Source of the DNA: Golubevia sp. BC0850
Lineage: Eukaryota > Basidiomycota > Exobasidiomycetes > Golubeviales > Golubeviaceae
Direction of reading: 5' to 3'
Assembly (NCBI GenBank): GCA_012976225.1
Contig: JAAVVG010000013.1
Span: 372,001-436,000 of the forward strand
Length of the DNA stretch: 64,000 nt
Shown one piece after another: positions 25,620-37,945 of the stretch. The notes under the pieces are model-generated. The model saw only the letters and a program-made list of their open reading frames with translations, was not told where the DNA came from and searched no databases. The translations under genes and the position numbers were made by a program. Each line of letters begins with the position of its first letter. The first letter of the stretch is position 1.

Positions 25620-26767
25620 GAAAGGGGATGCGAAAGCAGAGCAAATCTGTATCATTGTTCTCTGATTCTTCTGGATCGTGAAATTCTTACTGCGTTACTT
25701 GCTTCATGTTCTAGCCCGAGAATGAAGGCGTGTCTACAGACAGTTCTTTGATTCTAGGTCTGTCGTTTGACTGGTTTCGAATTTGATGCCTCATTCCGCC
25801 TCCGTCTAGGTATTCCCTCCGGTTTCTATGCCTTGTTTTCTTCTCCCAAACCACAGACCACTCTTAAAATTGACTTTAGTCACCACCAACGACTTCTACA
25901 TTTATCCAACCTTCTCACTTCTGTCCTCCCACTACTGCTTCTAATCCCCCTTGGAAGTAGCGCTAGCACTTTTTCCTCTTCCGTTTTGAACTCTTTGATC
26001 TGACCCATCTAGGAAAAAAATTAGACTTGAAGGTAGAAGCTAGGCGTCTACTGAGAAGAGTCGCCGCTAACAACTTCTTGCTGTAGACTTGTCCTTTGCT
26101 GATGCAAAGTTGAGAGAGGCTTTGAAGGCTGGATTCACCCATGAAGCCCGCTTTGAGGTGAAGAAAAGGAGGATCAGATGAGCAGCACTTTGATCAGAGT
26201 GGAGGAGATGGAGAACTCGCAAGGTTGAGTGAGTTGAACGCTTATCGTCTTGAGCTAGGTCAAAGGGTTGAGGGGGTACAATAGAACAGAATACCACTTC
26301 CCGAAAAAGCAGATCCAGAATCAAAGTTAGTCCCTAGGAGTTGAAAAGCGAACATGTGATTGACCTGGGAAGCTAAAGACGGTACATGTTTACATGTCGA
26401 CAGAAATCGTTTCTCCATTTTTGACTTCTCTGATCCACCCAACGCTTATGCAGAATAAAGTAGTAGACAATAAATTTGAATTGAGAGCTTGGTCTGATTG
26501 GGGGCTGACTTGATGAGTTGCGACGAGAAAAGGGGAAGAGAAGTTGCGCTTGATAGGAACCGACGAGCTTCGAGACTTGTTCTGAAGGAAGATACGAGGG
26601 GCAATTATTGGAGCAGCTGAGCGAGGTTGTTGATGAAGACTTGCATTTGTGACCTGGAAGAAGGACAGTGGAAAGCATGTCGGTCGAGTCAGCTTAGCTA
26701 GCAACTGCCAGTTACTTAGAAGGCGAAACTGAATTCCTTCGAAACTCACCAATCAAGAGTCGACTTT
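25620..26767. other. Intergenic region, possible minus-strand exons
   Basis: A minus-strand stretch at 26390-26660 is open in two frames, one of them Ser/Arg-rich (APRIFLQNKSRSSSVPIK). It has splice-like edges but no coherent gene. The rest shows nothing recognisable. Confidence 0.3.
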
Positions 26768-27903
26768 TCAGACCTCGACTTCCCAAATCGCTGGCTCTGA
26801 GTACCAGTCTACGACCTCTCCGACCAGTCCTCTGCATTCTTCCAGCGCCTCGGCAGAGATGCTCTCGAAGGGGACGATGAGCTTCTTGTGAGGCTCCATT
26901 ATGACACCTTCTACTTCCAGTCCACTTTCCACATTCTGTTTCCTTGCTCTAAGGAGAGCTAAAAGGTGCACTGCGGACTCTTCCTCGATTTGTGCGCGGA
27001 GGACTTGAAGGATTGGACATCTAGATGAGAGATATCTCCAATTAGACAGAACAAGGACCCAGAGCTCTTTCGTCGAAAGGAAGTCCATAAGATCTATGGA
27101 CAAAAGTGTTTTAAGGTTGGAGGGACCGCCATCCAGGTTGGAAAATGACAGTCCCACATGATCCTGACCATCCAGAGCTGCAGGACTTCTAATCTAGCAA
27201 ATTGAAGCGGAAGAACCTCTTGTCCACGGGCCGGTTGTCTGAGGAAGATGGTGAGATGCTTGAGCGTTTGAGAACAGTGAGACAGTAGACATCTGAAAGT
27301 TGAATGGGAGTCGCCTTTGCTCATTTGGAGAGAGACGAGGGCTTGAAAGAGAATCGGATGGCTGACGTGGAGATGGACTGGAGGCTGTAATTGTAAAGAA
27401 GTAACCCAGAGAATTCGAAGAGATCCATGCCTGTTCCGACTTGACTGAACAAGGAGCTGAACCTTGGGGTCACCACTCCAAATCCTGAAGTCGACCAAGT
27501 TAGGGAGCATTAGAAGCAGTGAATCCTCGAAGATTGTGAGAAATGCACGGGCTTGAGATACATCGCTTTGCAATTTGATCCAGAAGGCTTGGAGAGTTTG
27601 ACTCGAATTGAGAACCAATCCAGTTAGCTGGTTGAAGTCTTGAGAATCTTCATACTTTTTGACTATGATAGAAACCTCCTCCAAAGTAGATCCACTTTTC
27701 TCATCAAAGTGGCTGACGGTAGATTGAATTCGCTCTAGAGAACGTTCTGATAGTACTAGAATCCTCCAGAAAGTCCTGTTCTCGTCCACCAACTTCCACC
27801 ATTGCTTGCAAACTTCTCTAACTTTGACCACCTCTTTAATTTCTAAGCATTTAAAAATTGCAAGAAGAGTCTCGGAAAGTAGGATGTCGTTGATGCATCT
27901 CAT
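26768..27903 (-). pseudogene. F-box protein gene, short type, one frame change (copy B1)
   Basis: ATG at 27903 begins MRCINDILLSETLLAIFKCL, an F-box continuing VVKVREVCKQWWKLVDENRT. Leucine-patterned sequence follows (SLRILWVTSLQL, TLKHLTIFL). The frame closes at 27094 shortly after FPTWMAVPPTLK, but the next frame on the same strand carries the family's C-terminal block (LLALLRARKQNVES ... LVGEVVDWYSEPAIWEVEV) to a stop at 26768. A one-base shift, or an intron with poor signals between about 27097 and 26995, must link them. The paralogue B2 at 46.8-47.8 kb shares the F-box and the C-terminal block. Predicted role if intact: SCF substrate receptor. I call it disrupted with moderate confidence because the junction is unresolved. 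Confidence 0.6.
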
Positions 27904-29475
27904 ATCTGAAGGTGAGAGATATCGAGAGGAATTGAGGTCTGTTTTTAGGAAACTTTCGATCTAGGGCTTGAGGTCTGGGGAGGGCGAAGAAGGGGAAACC
28001 TCTTGATTCAGTGACAATCTCAGCGGCTTCGTCATGTCAGTTGATTGACTTACTTAGACGCTGGGTGGTAGGAAGGAATTAGCTAGAAGTCAAGTTTTCG
28101 CAACTTGAGTTGTTCGATTTGAAAGCTTTCGAGGTCAGACTTCTCTGCTCCGCACCAAAGTTCTGCCTAGAGAGTCAAAATTCGTCTATTAGAGCTTGAG
28201 CATCCAAGAAACGTCTGCCTGCCCAGGGACCTTCCACATCCCCCGTTCTTCCGCCCACGCCAGTGAAACGCTAAGAAGGTCTAGTGGTAGAGCCTAGTCC
28301 AAAGCAGTGGATTCCTGTATCGAGACTGGGGTTCTGAGGTTCTGAAAGAGAGAGTCCGGGTTTGGGCTGAGAAATGGGGAAGCGTTTGGAATCTGTCTCT
28401 TTCAGGGTCTTTCAAAAGCAGAAGGAGGGTAGAAATGGTGGCTCAGATCTTACATTTGTATGAAACAGAGATCTTTATATTCACAGAATCCATTCTCCGA
28501 GGCAACATTGTTAATTTCCCCTCCGGCTGACTGGTGTGTGTGTGATTTGAGTGAGGCACCTCTTCCTAACTCCAGAAGATCTGACTGATGACACTTAGAT
28601 TTCAGAGACAGTCTTTGAGCTTGCAAGCATTTCTAGAATCAAGATCAAATGATTGTCAAGAGATCCATGGTATTCCAACAAGATGAGCTTGAGAGAGAAG
28701 AGTGTAGTCGATTAAGCAGATCGAATCCTTTGGAAGAAGATCAAGCTCAAGCTCAAGCTCAAGATCCAAAGAAAACAAAAGAACTCAGATTCAAAAACAA
28801 CAGTATCAGAGAAAACAAGAGCAGACCATCAAGATCTATGAAACCAAGAGAGACGGAGAAGAGAACAAAGGGGCGGCATGAGCAAAGAAGACGAGCGAGA
28901 TGGTCGAAGGAAACGGAAGGTGGGAAAAAGGTGGGAAAAAGATAGCCTTGAGAGAGGCCTCGCATGGAGAGAAAGAGAGCAAAAGTATGTTTGGAGGAAT
29001 AGAGAGCCAGGATATTTGCCTTGGAGAATGGAGAGGTAGAAGGAGCAGAGCAGAGAGAGCAGAAAATAGAAAATAGAGACTATATTGTTGATTTAAAAGG
29101 TGAGATATTGTAGATTTGATTTGGAGTAGATAGAGTTGTTGAGGAGTCGAAGAGTTGAGGTAGGTATATTTGACAAGAGTTGATGAATCGAAGGATCTTT
29201 GTGACATTTTTTTCTGGGTTTTCGTTCTTATTGATTAACCGTATAGCAGGAAGTGCTGAGATTGTTTAGATGAGAAATTCTAAAGAGATCAGTTAGAGAA
29301 GTAGATTCTGAGTTGAGGTATAAGAGTCGTGACGACCAGCTGTGAAAAAAGTGGGTGATGGGAATGTACAAGTAGGTGTCAGAACTCCAATCTCATCTCT
29401 TCCCTCTCTGAGAAGACGACAACCATGAACTCACTTTATTTTTCCTTCCATAAATCACTATCCATTTCACTTCTT
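27904..29475. other. Intergenic interval
   Basis: A 98-codon plus-strand frame at 28649-28945 is extremely Lys/Arg/Glu/Gln-rich with QAQAQAQ, and may be purine-rich noncoding DNA. No introns or motif support it. Nothing else was recognised. Confidence 0.3.
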
Positions 29476-30523
29476 CTAAACACAAGCCACACTTGCTGAG
29501 ATTTCTCTGAGTCTTGAATCTTGCTCTATAACCTCTTCGTCACCATCGATTTCCATTTCCATCTCCACTCCCTTTCCGTCAACAGGAACCTCATTCCCCT
29601 TAGAAATGGGTAGAGAATGATTGCTAGAATTCAAACGACTCTCAAACTCTTCTAAACTCTCTCTAGCCAAATCCCAAGATTCCAAAGTTCCAAGACCTTG
29701 GTTTGAGAAATCGAAAGAGTAGATTTCCGCTGCTGCAACTTCCATCCTCATTCCTTCTCCGTTCCCTGGAGTCTTAGGAGAAGAGCTAGAAGTGGAGTTC
29801 GAAGAACTTTCGGCTAGGTCTTCGATTTCATAATCTAAAAACCTTTCTCCCTTCACATCATCATCCCTTACGAATTGGGTGATCTCAGGAGTTCTCTCTT
29901 CAGTTTTAACCAAGATGTCAGCTAAAGGATTGTTGAACTCAGGATCGGAAAGTTGAGTTGCTATTTGATGGATGTGAAATTGATTGAGGTTGGACTTGAC
30001 TTGGAAAAGGCCTTGAAGATGGAGAAGATTTGAGGTTGGGCGAGAAGCAAAGCCCACCTTCAAACTTCAAGCTCTATACAAACAAAACGTTCGATTACTT
30101 TGGGGAAAATCATACATCTATTTATCAAAGTCTCAAAGGAAAAAGAAACGGAAGAATGAATCGATCGGTGTGAAGCAAAAAAAAAGAGGTTTTGTCATCT
30201 CTTAAGAAAAGTCGATTCAAAATTTTGAGTGTCTGCACGAGAAGGGAGAATAATGCTGTTGGAGCAAGATATGAATGAGTCGGCAGGAGCAGCAGGAGAA
30301 TAGCATAACACCGGAACTTGCGAAAATTTAACTTTTAAGAAAACAGATTCGGTTTTGTGAGAGAAGAGATAAGAGAATAATAAAACATCATATGAAGTTG
30401 TTGAAACAATGTTGGGATGGAGAAGCTTATGTTGTTATACTGAAATTGAATTTTGAAGAAGAGAAGGAAGAACGAATTGAAAGGCTTACAGGGATTTTGA
30501 GAGAGAGCGGATAAGATCGACAT
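29476..30523 (-). CDS. Uncharacterised acidic protein, two exons
   Basis: ATG at 30523 opens an 11-codon exon (MSILSALSQNP) ending at a GTAAGC donor after 30490. The exon 30011-29476 follows in matching phase, giving 189 residues. It reads LFQVKSNLNQFHIHQIATQL, then a Ser-rich and strongly acidic C-half (EMEMEIDGDEEVIEQDSR). The mix of a short helical N-half and an acidic tail does not identify a family. The intron is 479 bases. The gene lies on the same strand just downstream of the bZIP gene (118 bases from its stop), so an alternative is that part of this sequence belongs to that transcript. Confidence 0.5.
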
Positions 30524-30640
30524 TGAGGAGAAGTGAGAAAATTGGCCTTGAACGATTTTGAAGAACTAGGAGAACTTTGAGCAAAAATACTGGATAGAAA
30601 TGAAGGTAACCTGAAGGACTTGAAGAGACCAAAGAAAACC

Positions 30641-33394
30641 TTAGGCTTCTCTTTCTCTCTTACCTCTACCGCCAGTAGAAGTTCCAACTCCTCGAGCAAC
30701 TAAGCCATTGTTCGAATTCTTGGTATTAGAACGATTACTTCTACTTGCTTTATTGCCACCTTTCTTCTTATTATCGATGACCTCTTGTCTTTCCAGTTCT
30801 TCCTGTTCCTCTTGATCTCCACTATCTTCTTCCTCGTCGGCATCTTCATTCGAAGAACTTGCTCTACCTTTTCCTTTTCCCTCTCCATCACCCCTAACAG
30901 TGATTAGGCCTTTCAACCAGCGATTCTCAGTCTTGAGCTTCTCATTCTCATCGACAAGTAGAGTGACTCTTGATTTCAGTTCTTTGACTGTGGTTTCTAG
31001 GGCTGCTTCTCTTTGTTTCTTCTTGATCCTGAACCGAGCTGTTGAAAAGAAGAATCAGAAAAGGAGGAGAGAGTAGAGGAAGAGCGAATGTATGCGATGG
31101 GCATAGAAGGGAGAAAGAAGGGGGGACGGGCATAGATGCGAAGTAGAAGTCAGAAAAGTTTAATTCGTGATTCGATTGAGAGAAACCTTGCAATCTAATT
31201 CCTTAAGTAAGTTGGCCCTTGCTTTCATCGAGAAATCAAGCGCGCGTCCTCTCCCTGCTTTCAAAAACTCACCACTAGCAGCAGTATTCCTCCTCCTCTT
31301 ATCCTCCTCAATCAAAGCCTTATTCGTCTCTCTATCTTTTTCCTTGTCACCAGTATCAACCAAAACAAGTGGAGGGATATCATCCAAAGCTTCCAATCTA
31401 AGTCTAGTAGCTTCATCTTCAGCAGCTTTCTTTTCACTTTCTTCAGCATCTTTCGAAGCTTTAGCAGCTTCTTTTGAAGGGTTCGAAGCTGAATTCAATT
31501 CATCCTCCAATGACTTATCGATTTTTGATTTTGATTGAGCTTTAGGTTTGAAAGTTGAACGTTTGTTTGATGAACTTGAAGCTGAAGCTGGGGTTGAATT
31601 TGAAGTAGAACCTGAGCCACCAGAAGATAGGATTTTGACAACTTCTTCTTCAAGAGAACCGGGATTTGAAGTGTTATTAGAATTAGACCAATTGAATCCG
31701 AAGTTTGGAGGTTGTTGAGGTACTATTTGTTCATTAGATCCTTCATTTGATTCTTGATCTTCATCATCTCCCTCATCTTCATCGATTGAAACTCTCTGTT
31801 TCTTGATCAACGGAGCTTTATTTTCTTCCTCTTCTTCCTGATTTCCCAACTTTGAGATTGAAGGTTTCTTCCCTTTAGCGAAGATATCATTTGAAGGTTG
31901 ATTAGATTGACCACCCCAATTTCCAGGTTGTTGACCTCCTTGAGCTAGGAAATTGTTCATTTGATTCCATTGTTGTTGTTGCTGTTGTTGATTCATTCCA
32001 GCGTTCATTCCATTACCGAACCCATTCGAATTCCAATTTCCACTTCCACCACCTTGATTTCCTTGCTGCTGCTGCTGCTGCTGTTGTTGTTGTTGTTGCT
32101 GTAACTGAGCCTGAGCTTGAAGTAAGCCCAAGATTTGCAGTTGAAATCCTTGAGCTTGAGGGTTATTCTGAGTGTTGAATCCGAATGGGTTGATGCCTCC
32201 TAGAGCAGGCAAAAGAGAAGACAGATTACCAAGATTTAGATTCCCAAGATTTCCTAGATTTCCAAGGTTGCCGTTATTAGAAAGGTTACCTAGAAGTCCC
32301 AGATTCGGTGGGAGTTGATTCTGATTCTGGTTGAGATTTGGTAGAGAGAATAAGGAAGATAGATCTGGAGTTTGAGGTCCATTTCCAATTCCATTGAGAT
32401 TCTGGTTCTGATTGAAAGGATCTCGATTCCCATTCTGATTCTGACCGAATTGAGGAGGCATTCTTGAAGAAGCAGTCGTATCAGCAGATCCAGCTGGATT
32501 CATTTCCACATCTCCATCTTCTCTTTCTCTATCTCTTCTAGAACTAGCTGCTGAATTGTTATTTCTACCGTTGTTGTTCTGTTTCCTAGGGTTGGAAATC
32601 GATTTTCCGGGTCTTCTACTTTCAGATTCACCAGGAGGAGCGAAATAATGATCGTCTTGAGCTTTCAAAGCAGCTTGATTATGTTTTTGATGAGTTGGTT
32701 CAACAATATCTCCGTTCCCATCATTTTGACCATTGTTATTGTTGTTCTGAGTATAAGGATTTGGATTGAGGATGGGATTTGGGAAATGCGAAGGAGCTGG
32801 TCCACCTAATCCACCACCACCACCACCAAATCCTTCCTTAATTCCTTTCTCTAGAAGTCTTTCTCCTTGCTTTGAATTATCAACATCTTTCTCATCATCA
32901 TCATCATCATCGTCATCTCTCTGTCTACCTTTCCCCTTTTCTTTCTTTCCAGTCTTACCATTTCTATTAACCGGCATTCCAAAGATATCTCTTTCACCAT
33001 CACCTTCTCCTTCTTGATCCTTCTTCGAATCACCTTCGTTATCATCTTTCTTTTCATCTTCTTCAGCCAATAAAGCGTGACCCGTTGGACCATCGAAACT
33101 GAAATTTGCGTTTGTCCAAAGAGCCAATTGATCAGCGAAGTTTGAGGAAGGATCATCTTCTGCTGGAGTCATTCCAGTGTATTGATGCTGTTGTTGCTGT
33201 TGTTGTGGATTGTTTAATGCATTTTGAGCTGAAGGAGAGAATGGATCTAATCCTAAGAGTAAGGAATTTGGAGCTCCTAATTCATTGTTACTCGAAGATG
33301 AAGCTTGCTGGTTTAAGTTGGAAGAGTAAGGTGATGGGAACTGGTTCAATCCGAATAGGAATGAAGATGGATCATCATCTATTGGTGGCGCCAT
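30641..33394 (-). CDS. bZIP transcription factor, CYS3/MET4-type sulfur regulator
   Basis: Exons 33394-31273 and 31038-30641 give 839 residues. The N-terminal 690 are disordered: Asp/Lys-rich, Asn/Gln-rich, with a poly-Q run, QNQN repeats and GNL tandem units. The basic region RRRNTAASARFRIKKKQR (about 700-717, split by the intron) and a leucine zipper ending ENRWLKGLI (about 718-760) closely match the CYS3/MetR/Met4-related group. Members bind DNA as dimers and turn on sulfate assimilation and methionine/cysteine genes; in yeast and Neurospora they are controlled by an SCF F-box protein. The zipper here is followed by about 90 acidic then Ser/Asn-rich residues. A GTAAGA near the last codons could be a donor, so an alternative C-terminus is possible. 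Confidence 0.85.
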
Positions 33395-33838
33395 ATTTGG
33401 CTGAAGAGATTGAGAAACTTGAAGTAGAAGATTGAAGATTTAGAAGTGGATGAGTGGATAGAAGAAGTGTGATTCAGATTCACAAGTCAAGTCGAAAATA
33501 CAGAAGCCCTATCGCTTAAACCCGGTACAGCACGTGGCGCTCCGTTCGGTAACCCCTGTTTCTCTACAACTCCTCTTTAGAGCAACTCAGATTTACATCC
33601 TACTGACATGTTTGATACTCAGGAAATCCGAGTGTCGTCACCGCAGGTTGATGCCTCCCATTGGTTCTCTTCCCTCTAAGCTGCGCCATTCATGGCTTCG
33701 ATTTCCCATCTCTCTGAGCCCATCTTCAAGCCCGTAGAGATACTCGAAATTACACCCAACATGGTTCTACAGCCGAGTTCACCATTAAAGTATCCCCGCC
33801 ACGTCTCAAAAGCGTGTCACCTCGACACCCTCACTTCT
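33395..33838. other. Promoter side of the bZIP gene
   Basis: Intergenic between the bZIP start and the 3' end of the plus-side neighbour locus; pyrimidine-rich in the middle. No motif identified. Confidence 0.35.
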
Positions 33839-35282
33839 TCACGCCCAAAGATCAAGGTGGCATCTACTCATCCCAATGAACAGTAGACTGAAAGAGAAGC
33901 TTCTTATTATCATGAAAAATTTCCGTGTTGTAGATAGAACTTTCGAAGCTGGACAGTTCACTGAAAATGACGATGTAATTGGTGATGTAGTTGTTGATGT
34001 TTCTGGATGATAACGCAGTTTCTCAAGCTTGGGAAAGTAGGGTCCCCCAAGAGTAGAGAAGTCCATGTCTTGAATGTCGATTATTTTCAAAATCTGGTGA
34101 TTTTGATCAATTAGTCGGGAGCCTAGTGATGTGTGACCGTATGGTTTGAACCTTTCCCACCTATCTTCAGCAGAGAGTGGTTGTAGTTTGAGGTGGGTAA
34201 CGTTTTTGAAAATCGAGAGATAAAGATCTTGAACTTGAGACGGAAGTTCTGTTGAGGGATTCAAAGTTAACCTTGATATTTTGGGTCTTTGTTCTTCTGG
34301 GATTTGATTCCAATGATTGAATAATCTTTCATAATCAGGTGAACCAATCAACCTGTGAGATAGAACTTCTAACTTCGGACAAATCAAGACAAAATTTAAG
34401 AAATCAGCAAAGAAGATTGGAATCTTAGTTCTAGTCTTCTTTTTCTCCAATGTTCCTCTAATGTCAAACACTTCTAAAGGTTTGACGTCTTTGTTGATTC
34501 TAGAAACTTGAAAACTTCTCCAAAAGTCGTTCCATCAACGTCAATGAAGATCCTTTCGATCGGTGCTCCTCCTGAATAGTTCCTGTACGTTTTGAGGACA
34601 AAGCGATCTTGTAGGCTGCTTACTTTGCAAAGTCGTATGTCAAAGTTGAAAGTAGAGAGGTTGCTTGGATAGTGGCTCCGAACCTCTTTGACACTTGAGC
34701 GACCCTCATGAGTTCTTTTCTCGAGAATTCCTTGCATACATATTCGAAGAGTTCAGCTGGGAACCTTATTGAAGGATCTACGCATGGTCGAGAGCTCTGA
34801 TCGAAGGCAATTTGTCGAACTTGAAGAAGTCGAAGTAGGATTTCAGGCTTGGGCTAACGTTTGACTTCGGTCAAACCTGAGATTGGCGAGAGTCAATCAG
34901 CACACTCCAAGGAAGTACTCAATCTGATCGGAAAAGAAAGAAAGCAGAATGAGCTTATAAACGTTGTTTCCTTCTGCTCGCAAGTTCGGACGCACCTTTT
35001 CATCCTGGTCGTTTAGTTGAACAGCTTCTTCGGCATCCTTCAAAGCCATAGTAGGGTTGTTCAGACCGAGATAACTCTGGCATCTCAGTAGGAGGAATGA
35101 CTCGAGAGGTTGCTCTTTCTTTTCGAGAGCCTGGACGAGGGAACGGAAAAGGTTCGTCAGCCAAACATCTATCGAGGCTGGGAGCTTCGTTCTAGTCTCA
35201 TCTGATTGCAGCTGATGATCAACTTCTGGTAATCCTTTCTAGCGAGTAGAATCTGGGCTTCTGCTAAATTCGAAGAAGTCAT
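33839..35282 (-). pseudogene. TPR/F-box gene remnant (copy A2)
   Basis: ATG at 35282 begins MTSSNLAEAQILLARKDYQK, matching copy A1 in layout. The exon-1 donor position reads CAG/ATGAGA where A1 has CAG/GTGAGT, so the splice site is lost. The TPR-like exon is well preserved (KEQPLESFLLLRCQSYLGL, TMALKDAEEAVQL). An F-box-like piece lies near 34760-34650 (FPAELFEYVCKEFSRKELMR...VSKRFGA) but the sequence between is stopped in all frames. Later LRR-like pieces (PKLEVLSHRLIG, VTHLKLQPL, FPKLEKLRYHPE) sit in two more frames, ending at 33839. With a lost donor and several frame changes this is the clearest pseudogene in the set. It is divergent from copy A3, with 364 bases between. Confidence 0.7.
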
Positions 35283-35646
35283 CGTTGTGGGCAGAACTAT
35301 AAGAGGCGAAGAAGCAAAGAAGCAAATTTCTTCTTCGCTCGCGACCACTCATCTCCTCGCAAGTTTAGTTGGCTCCCTCGTATTCGAAGGTCTCTTAGCT
35401 CGTTTAAGGTTCTCAGTGAGCATATATTCGACTCATCCCCGACTTTTCGCCCTTGCAAGCAAGCATTCTGATTCGCACTCTGGGCCTCTACCTCTCTTCC
35501 CCAGTTCCCCTCGTCCTCCCAACACCATTGTAGATCAAAGCTCATATATGATTGACTTCATTGAGTCTTCCAGTTGAACTTGCAAGTCGTTTTCTAACAT
35601 TTCTCGAAACAGATCAACTCGCAAATTCTAGTAGCGTTTCTTCAAG
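35283..35646. promoter_or_regulatory. Region between divergent F-box loci A2 and A3
   Basis: 364 bases between the two divergent copies. No motif was recognised; an open stretch on the plus strand has no support. An AACAG acceptor near 35611 suggests a 5'UTR or coding intron of A3. Confidence 0.3.
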
Positions 35647-37672
35647 ATGGAAAAGCAAAGCCGAATCTGTCCAATCCTCAACAATCGAATCTTAGATTTG
35701 ACTCAAATGGAAAAGAAGCTGAATCCAGAGGTTCTAAACTCTTTACTTCAAAGATGAACTAATGGATCTCATCCATGGAAAGACGTGGATCTGAATCTCT
35801 CATCTTTTTACAAACGTCTCAAATCTAGATTTCCCAACAAATACCAAGATGATTCAGATTACAATACCCTCATGGAAGAAACTGATCACATCTACAAGGA
35901 ACCTTTGAAAATTATAAGAGAGGGGACTAAAGGGGAATTGGAGAACCTGTTCATAGATATTCGGAAAGATGAGATTCTAGATTCCTCAAATTTTACTCCT
36001 CAAATATCTTTTGGGAAAGCTTTGGTGGAGGGAATTCTGAAATTCAGCAGAAGAGGCCTTCTGTATTGGCTAGGGACCGGGTTGAAGTCACTCAAGATAT
36101 CATGCAGATCAAACGAGAAATATCATTCTTTAACAAAGACACCTGCAATAATCCTATTCGAAATCGTTCAAAGGAACCGAGGATTAAAGGAATTGGAATT
36201 GGAATGGTTCGCTGTTACTCATTCTCATCCCTTCAAGCCACCTACTCTTTTATTAGCAAGTCTAGAGAGCCTCAAGCTCTCTGGTCTCCAACTTACTGGC
36301 TATGAGATGTTTACAAAAGCTTACTTTCCTAGATTAAAAGAATTCACTACTGAGCCAGAGGAGCTCTTCTATGGCGATGGAACAAAGCCGGGGTCGGAAG
36401 AGGAAGAAGTATGGGTAGAAGATGATGGAGATCAGGATTGGGTGGACTTAGAAGAAGGAAAGATAGAGAAGAAGCTTCAGAACATCAACACTCACTGGAA
36501 GCAGATAGGCTCTATTCTAGACCACTGCCAAGCTTCTCTAAACAAATTGATCATCAAACAAGATAATTGGAGTTCAAGACCAGTTCTTTGTGACTTCGAA
36601 GAACAAGAAGTCATCGAATTTTCTGAAGTGGAAAGTCTTCAAGTTTTGTTGTCTTCTCCAACAATAATTGGCTGCTATGGAAGTTCAGGTTTCAAAAGTT
36701 GAAGGAGTTAATTCTCGGTATTCAAAGGATTCCACTGGACAATATCAACGGCTACTTAGCTTCTTTGAGTTCTTCACTGGAAACCTTTTGGTTGTTAGGC
36801 AAAGCTATGCAGACGCAGGAGGGGCTTGGTGAAACTTACGTTACCGATCTTTCTTTCCCGAATCTTAAGAGTCTGATTCTAACATTGACAATTTCTTGCC
36901 TAGGCAAGCACTTCTACAATGGGAACGCAAGAAACCTAGACCGACTTCAAATTCATTATCCAACTAGTCCAAATCAGATGCCTACTCTATCTTTTGAAGG
37001 GGTGACTTCAACTCTAACTTCAAACAGCTCCTCTCTCAAATCTATTCTCTTTGAAAACGTCTTGCTCAGTGACGCCCAAGAGCCAGAACAACTTCGGAGC
37101 CCAATAAATTTTACCAATCACCAAAGCCTTGCTGTACAAGGCTGCTCAAATCGATTGACCAATACTTGCTTGATGAATCTGTCTTAGATCAACCAAGACT
37201 CGAAAGTTTCGTTTTTGTGGGTGATGGGAAAGTCTCAAGTATTCCTCTAGATCAGTTCCTAAACTTCATAGAATCCAATTCGAAAACTCTGAAACGTCTA
37301 ACTTTCTCAAAGATCAAATTCAACTGGTCAGAACTCAAGGATTTCGGGGAGAGAAGAAAAAGGCAAGAAGTCCTATGTTTCCCAAGGTTAAATATTCTCG
37401 ATTTAAGCGAGACGAGCTTCGATTTGAAGAGTCTTTTCTCTGATTTCGAATATCCTCAACTAGATAAGCTGGTCCATTCTGCGAGTGGTAGGGCGGATTC
37501 TGAAAGCACGATAGAACTGGGCAAGAAGTGGATAAAGCAAGCTCCTCTACTTTCTTCGGAGTTCATCGAAAGCTCGACTTCTTTCACGGGGGTAGGTAGG
37601 CCTTTCTATCCTTGGATGATGCTACAAGGGCACGAAAGAGAGCGATCCGGAGAGATTGTAATAGAACTGTAA
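35647..37672 (+). pseudogene. F-box/LRR-type gene with frame breaks (copy A3)
   Basis: ATG at 35647 opens MEKQSRICPILNNRILDLTQ and reaches an in-frame TGA near 35755. The same frame then continues for 306 codons (WKDVDLNLSSFYKRLKSRF, then LRR-like GLKELELEWF, ASLESLKLSGL) to a stop at 36702. Frame changes follow near 36690 and about 37100-37140. The remaining pieces keep LRR character (FQKLKELILG, FPNLKSLILTLT, FPRLNILDLSETSF), ending at TAA 37670-37672. A 41-base GTTTTG...GGAAG segment at 36646-36686 would repair the second break if it were an intron, but its signals are poor. F-box residues are weak compared with copies A1, B1 and B2. Either a decayed copy or a gene with irregular splicing. 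Confidence 0.55.
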
Positions 37673-37945
37673 TACTTAACTATCATTCTGTTCGTGAATT
37701 GTGAGACTCTCGATCCAATTCTGATGATCTGGTTGATCAACATGCGACAGGCACGATGAGATCATGGGATAGCGAGAAGGAAGACCTTGATTTTTTGGTT
37801 GGAGAGAAGTATGAGTATAATAAAGCAGTTAAGTACGGAAGAACAATGAAAGATCTATGAAAAGGTGAAAACAGAAGAGAATGACAAAGAGACAGAAGAT
37901 AGTGGAAGTGAAACAAATAGGGTTGATTTTGGGTGAAGTCAAAAA

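Noticed and set aside
28270-28345. tRNA-like stretch (TCTAGTGGTAGAG resembles an A box)
   Set aside because: No matching B box (GGTTCGANTCC) and no cloverleaf could be formed by eye.
31167-31538. Open frame on the plus strand inside the bZIP gene
   Set aside because: Antisense shadow of a Ser/Lys-rich coding region; no start context or splice signals.
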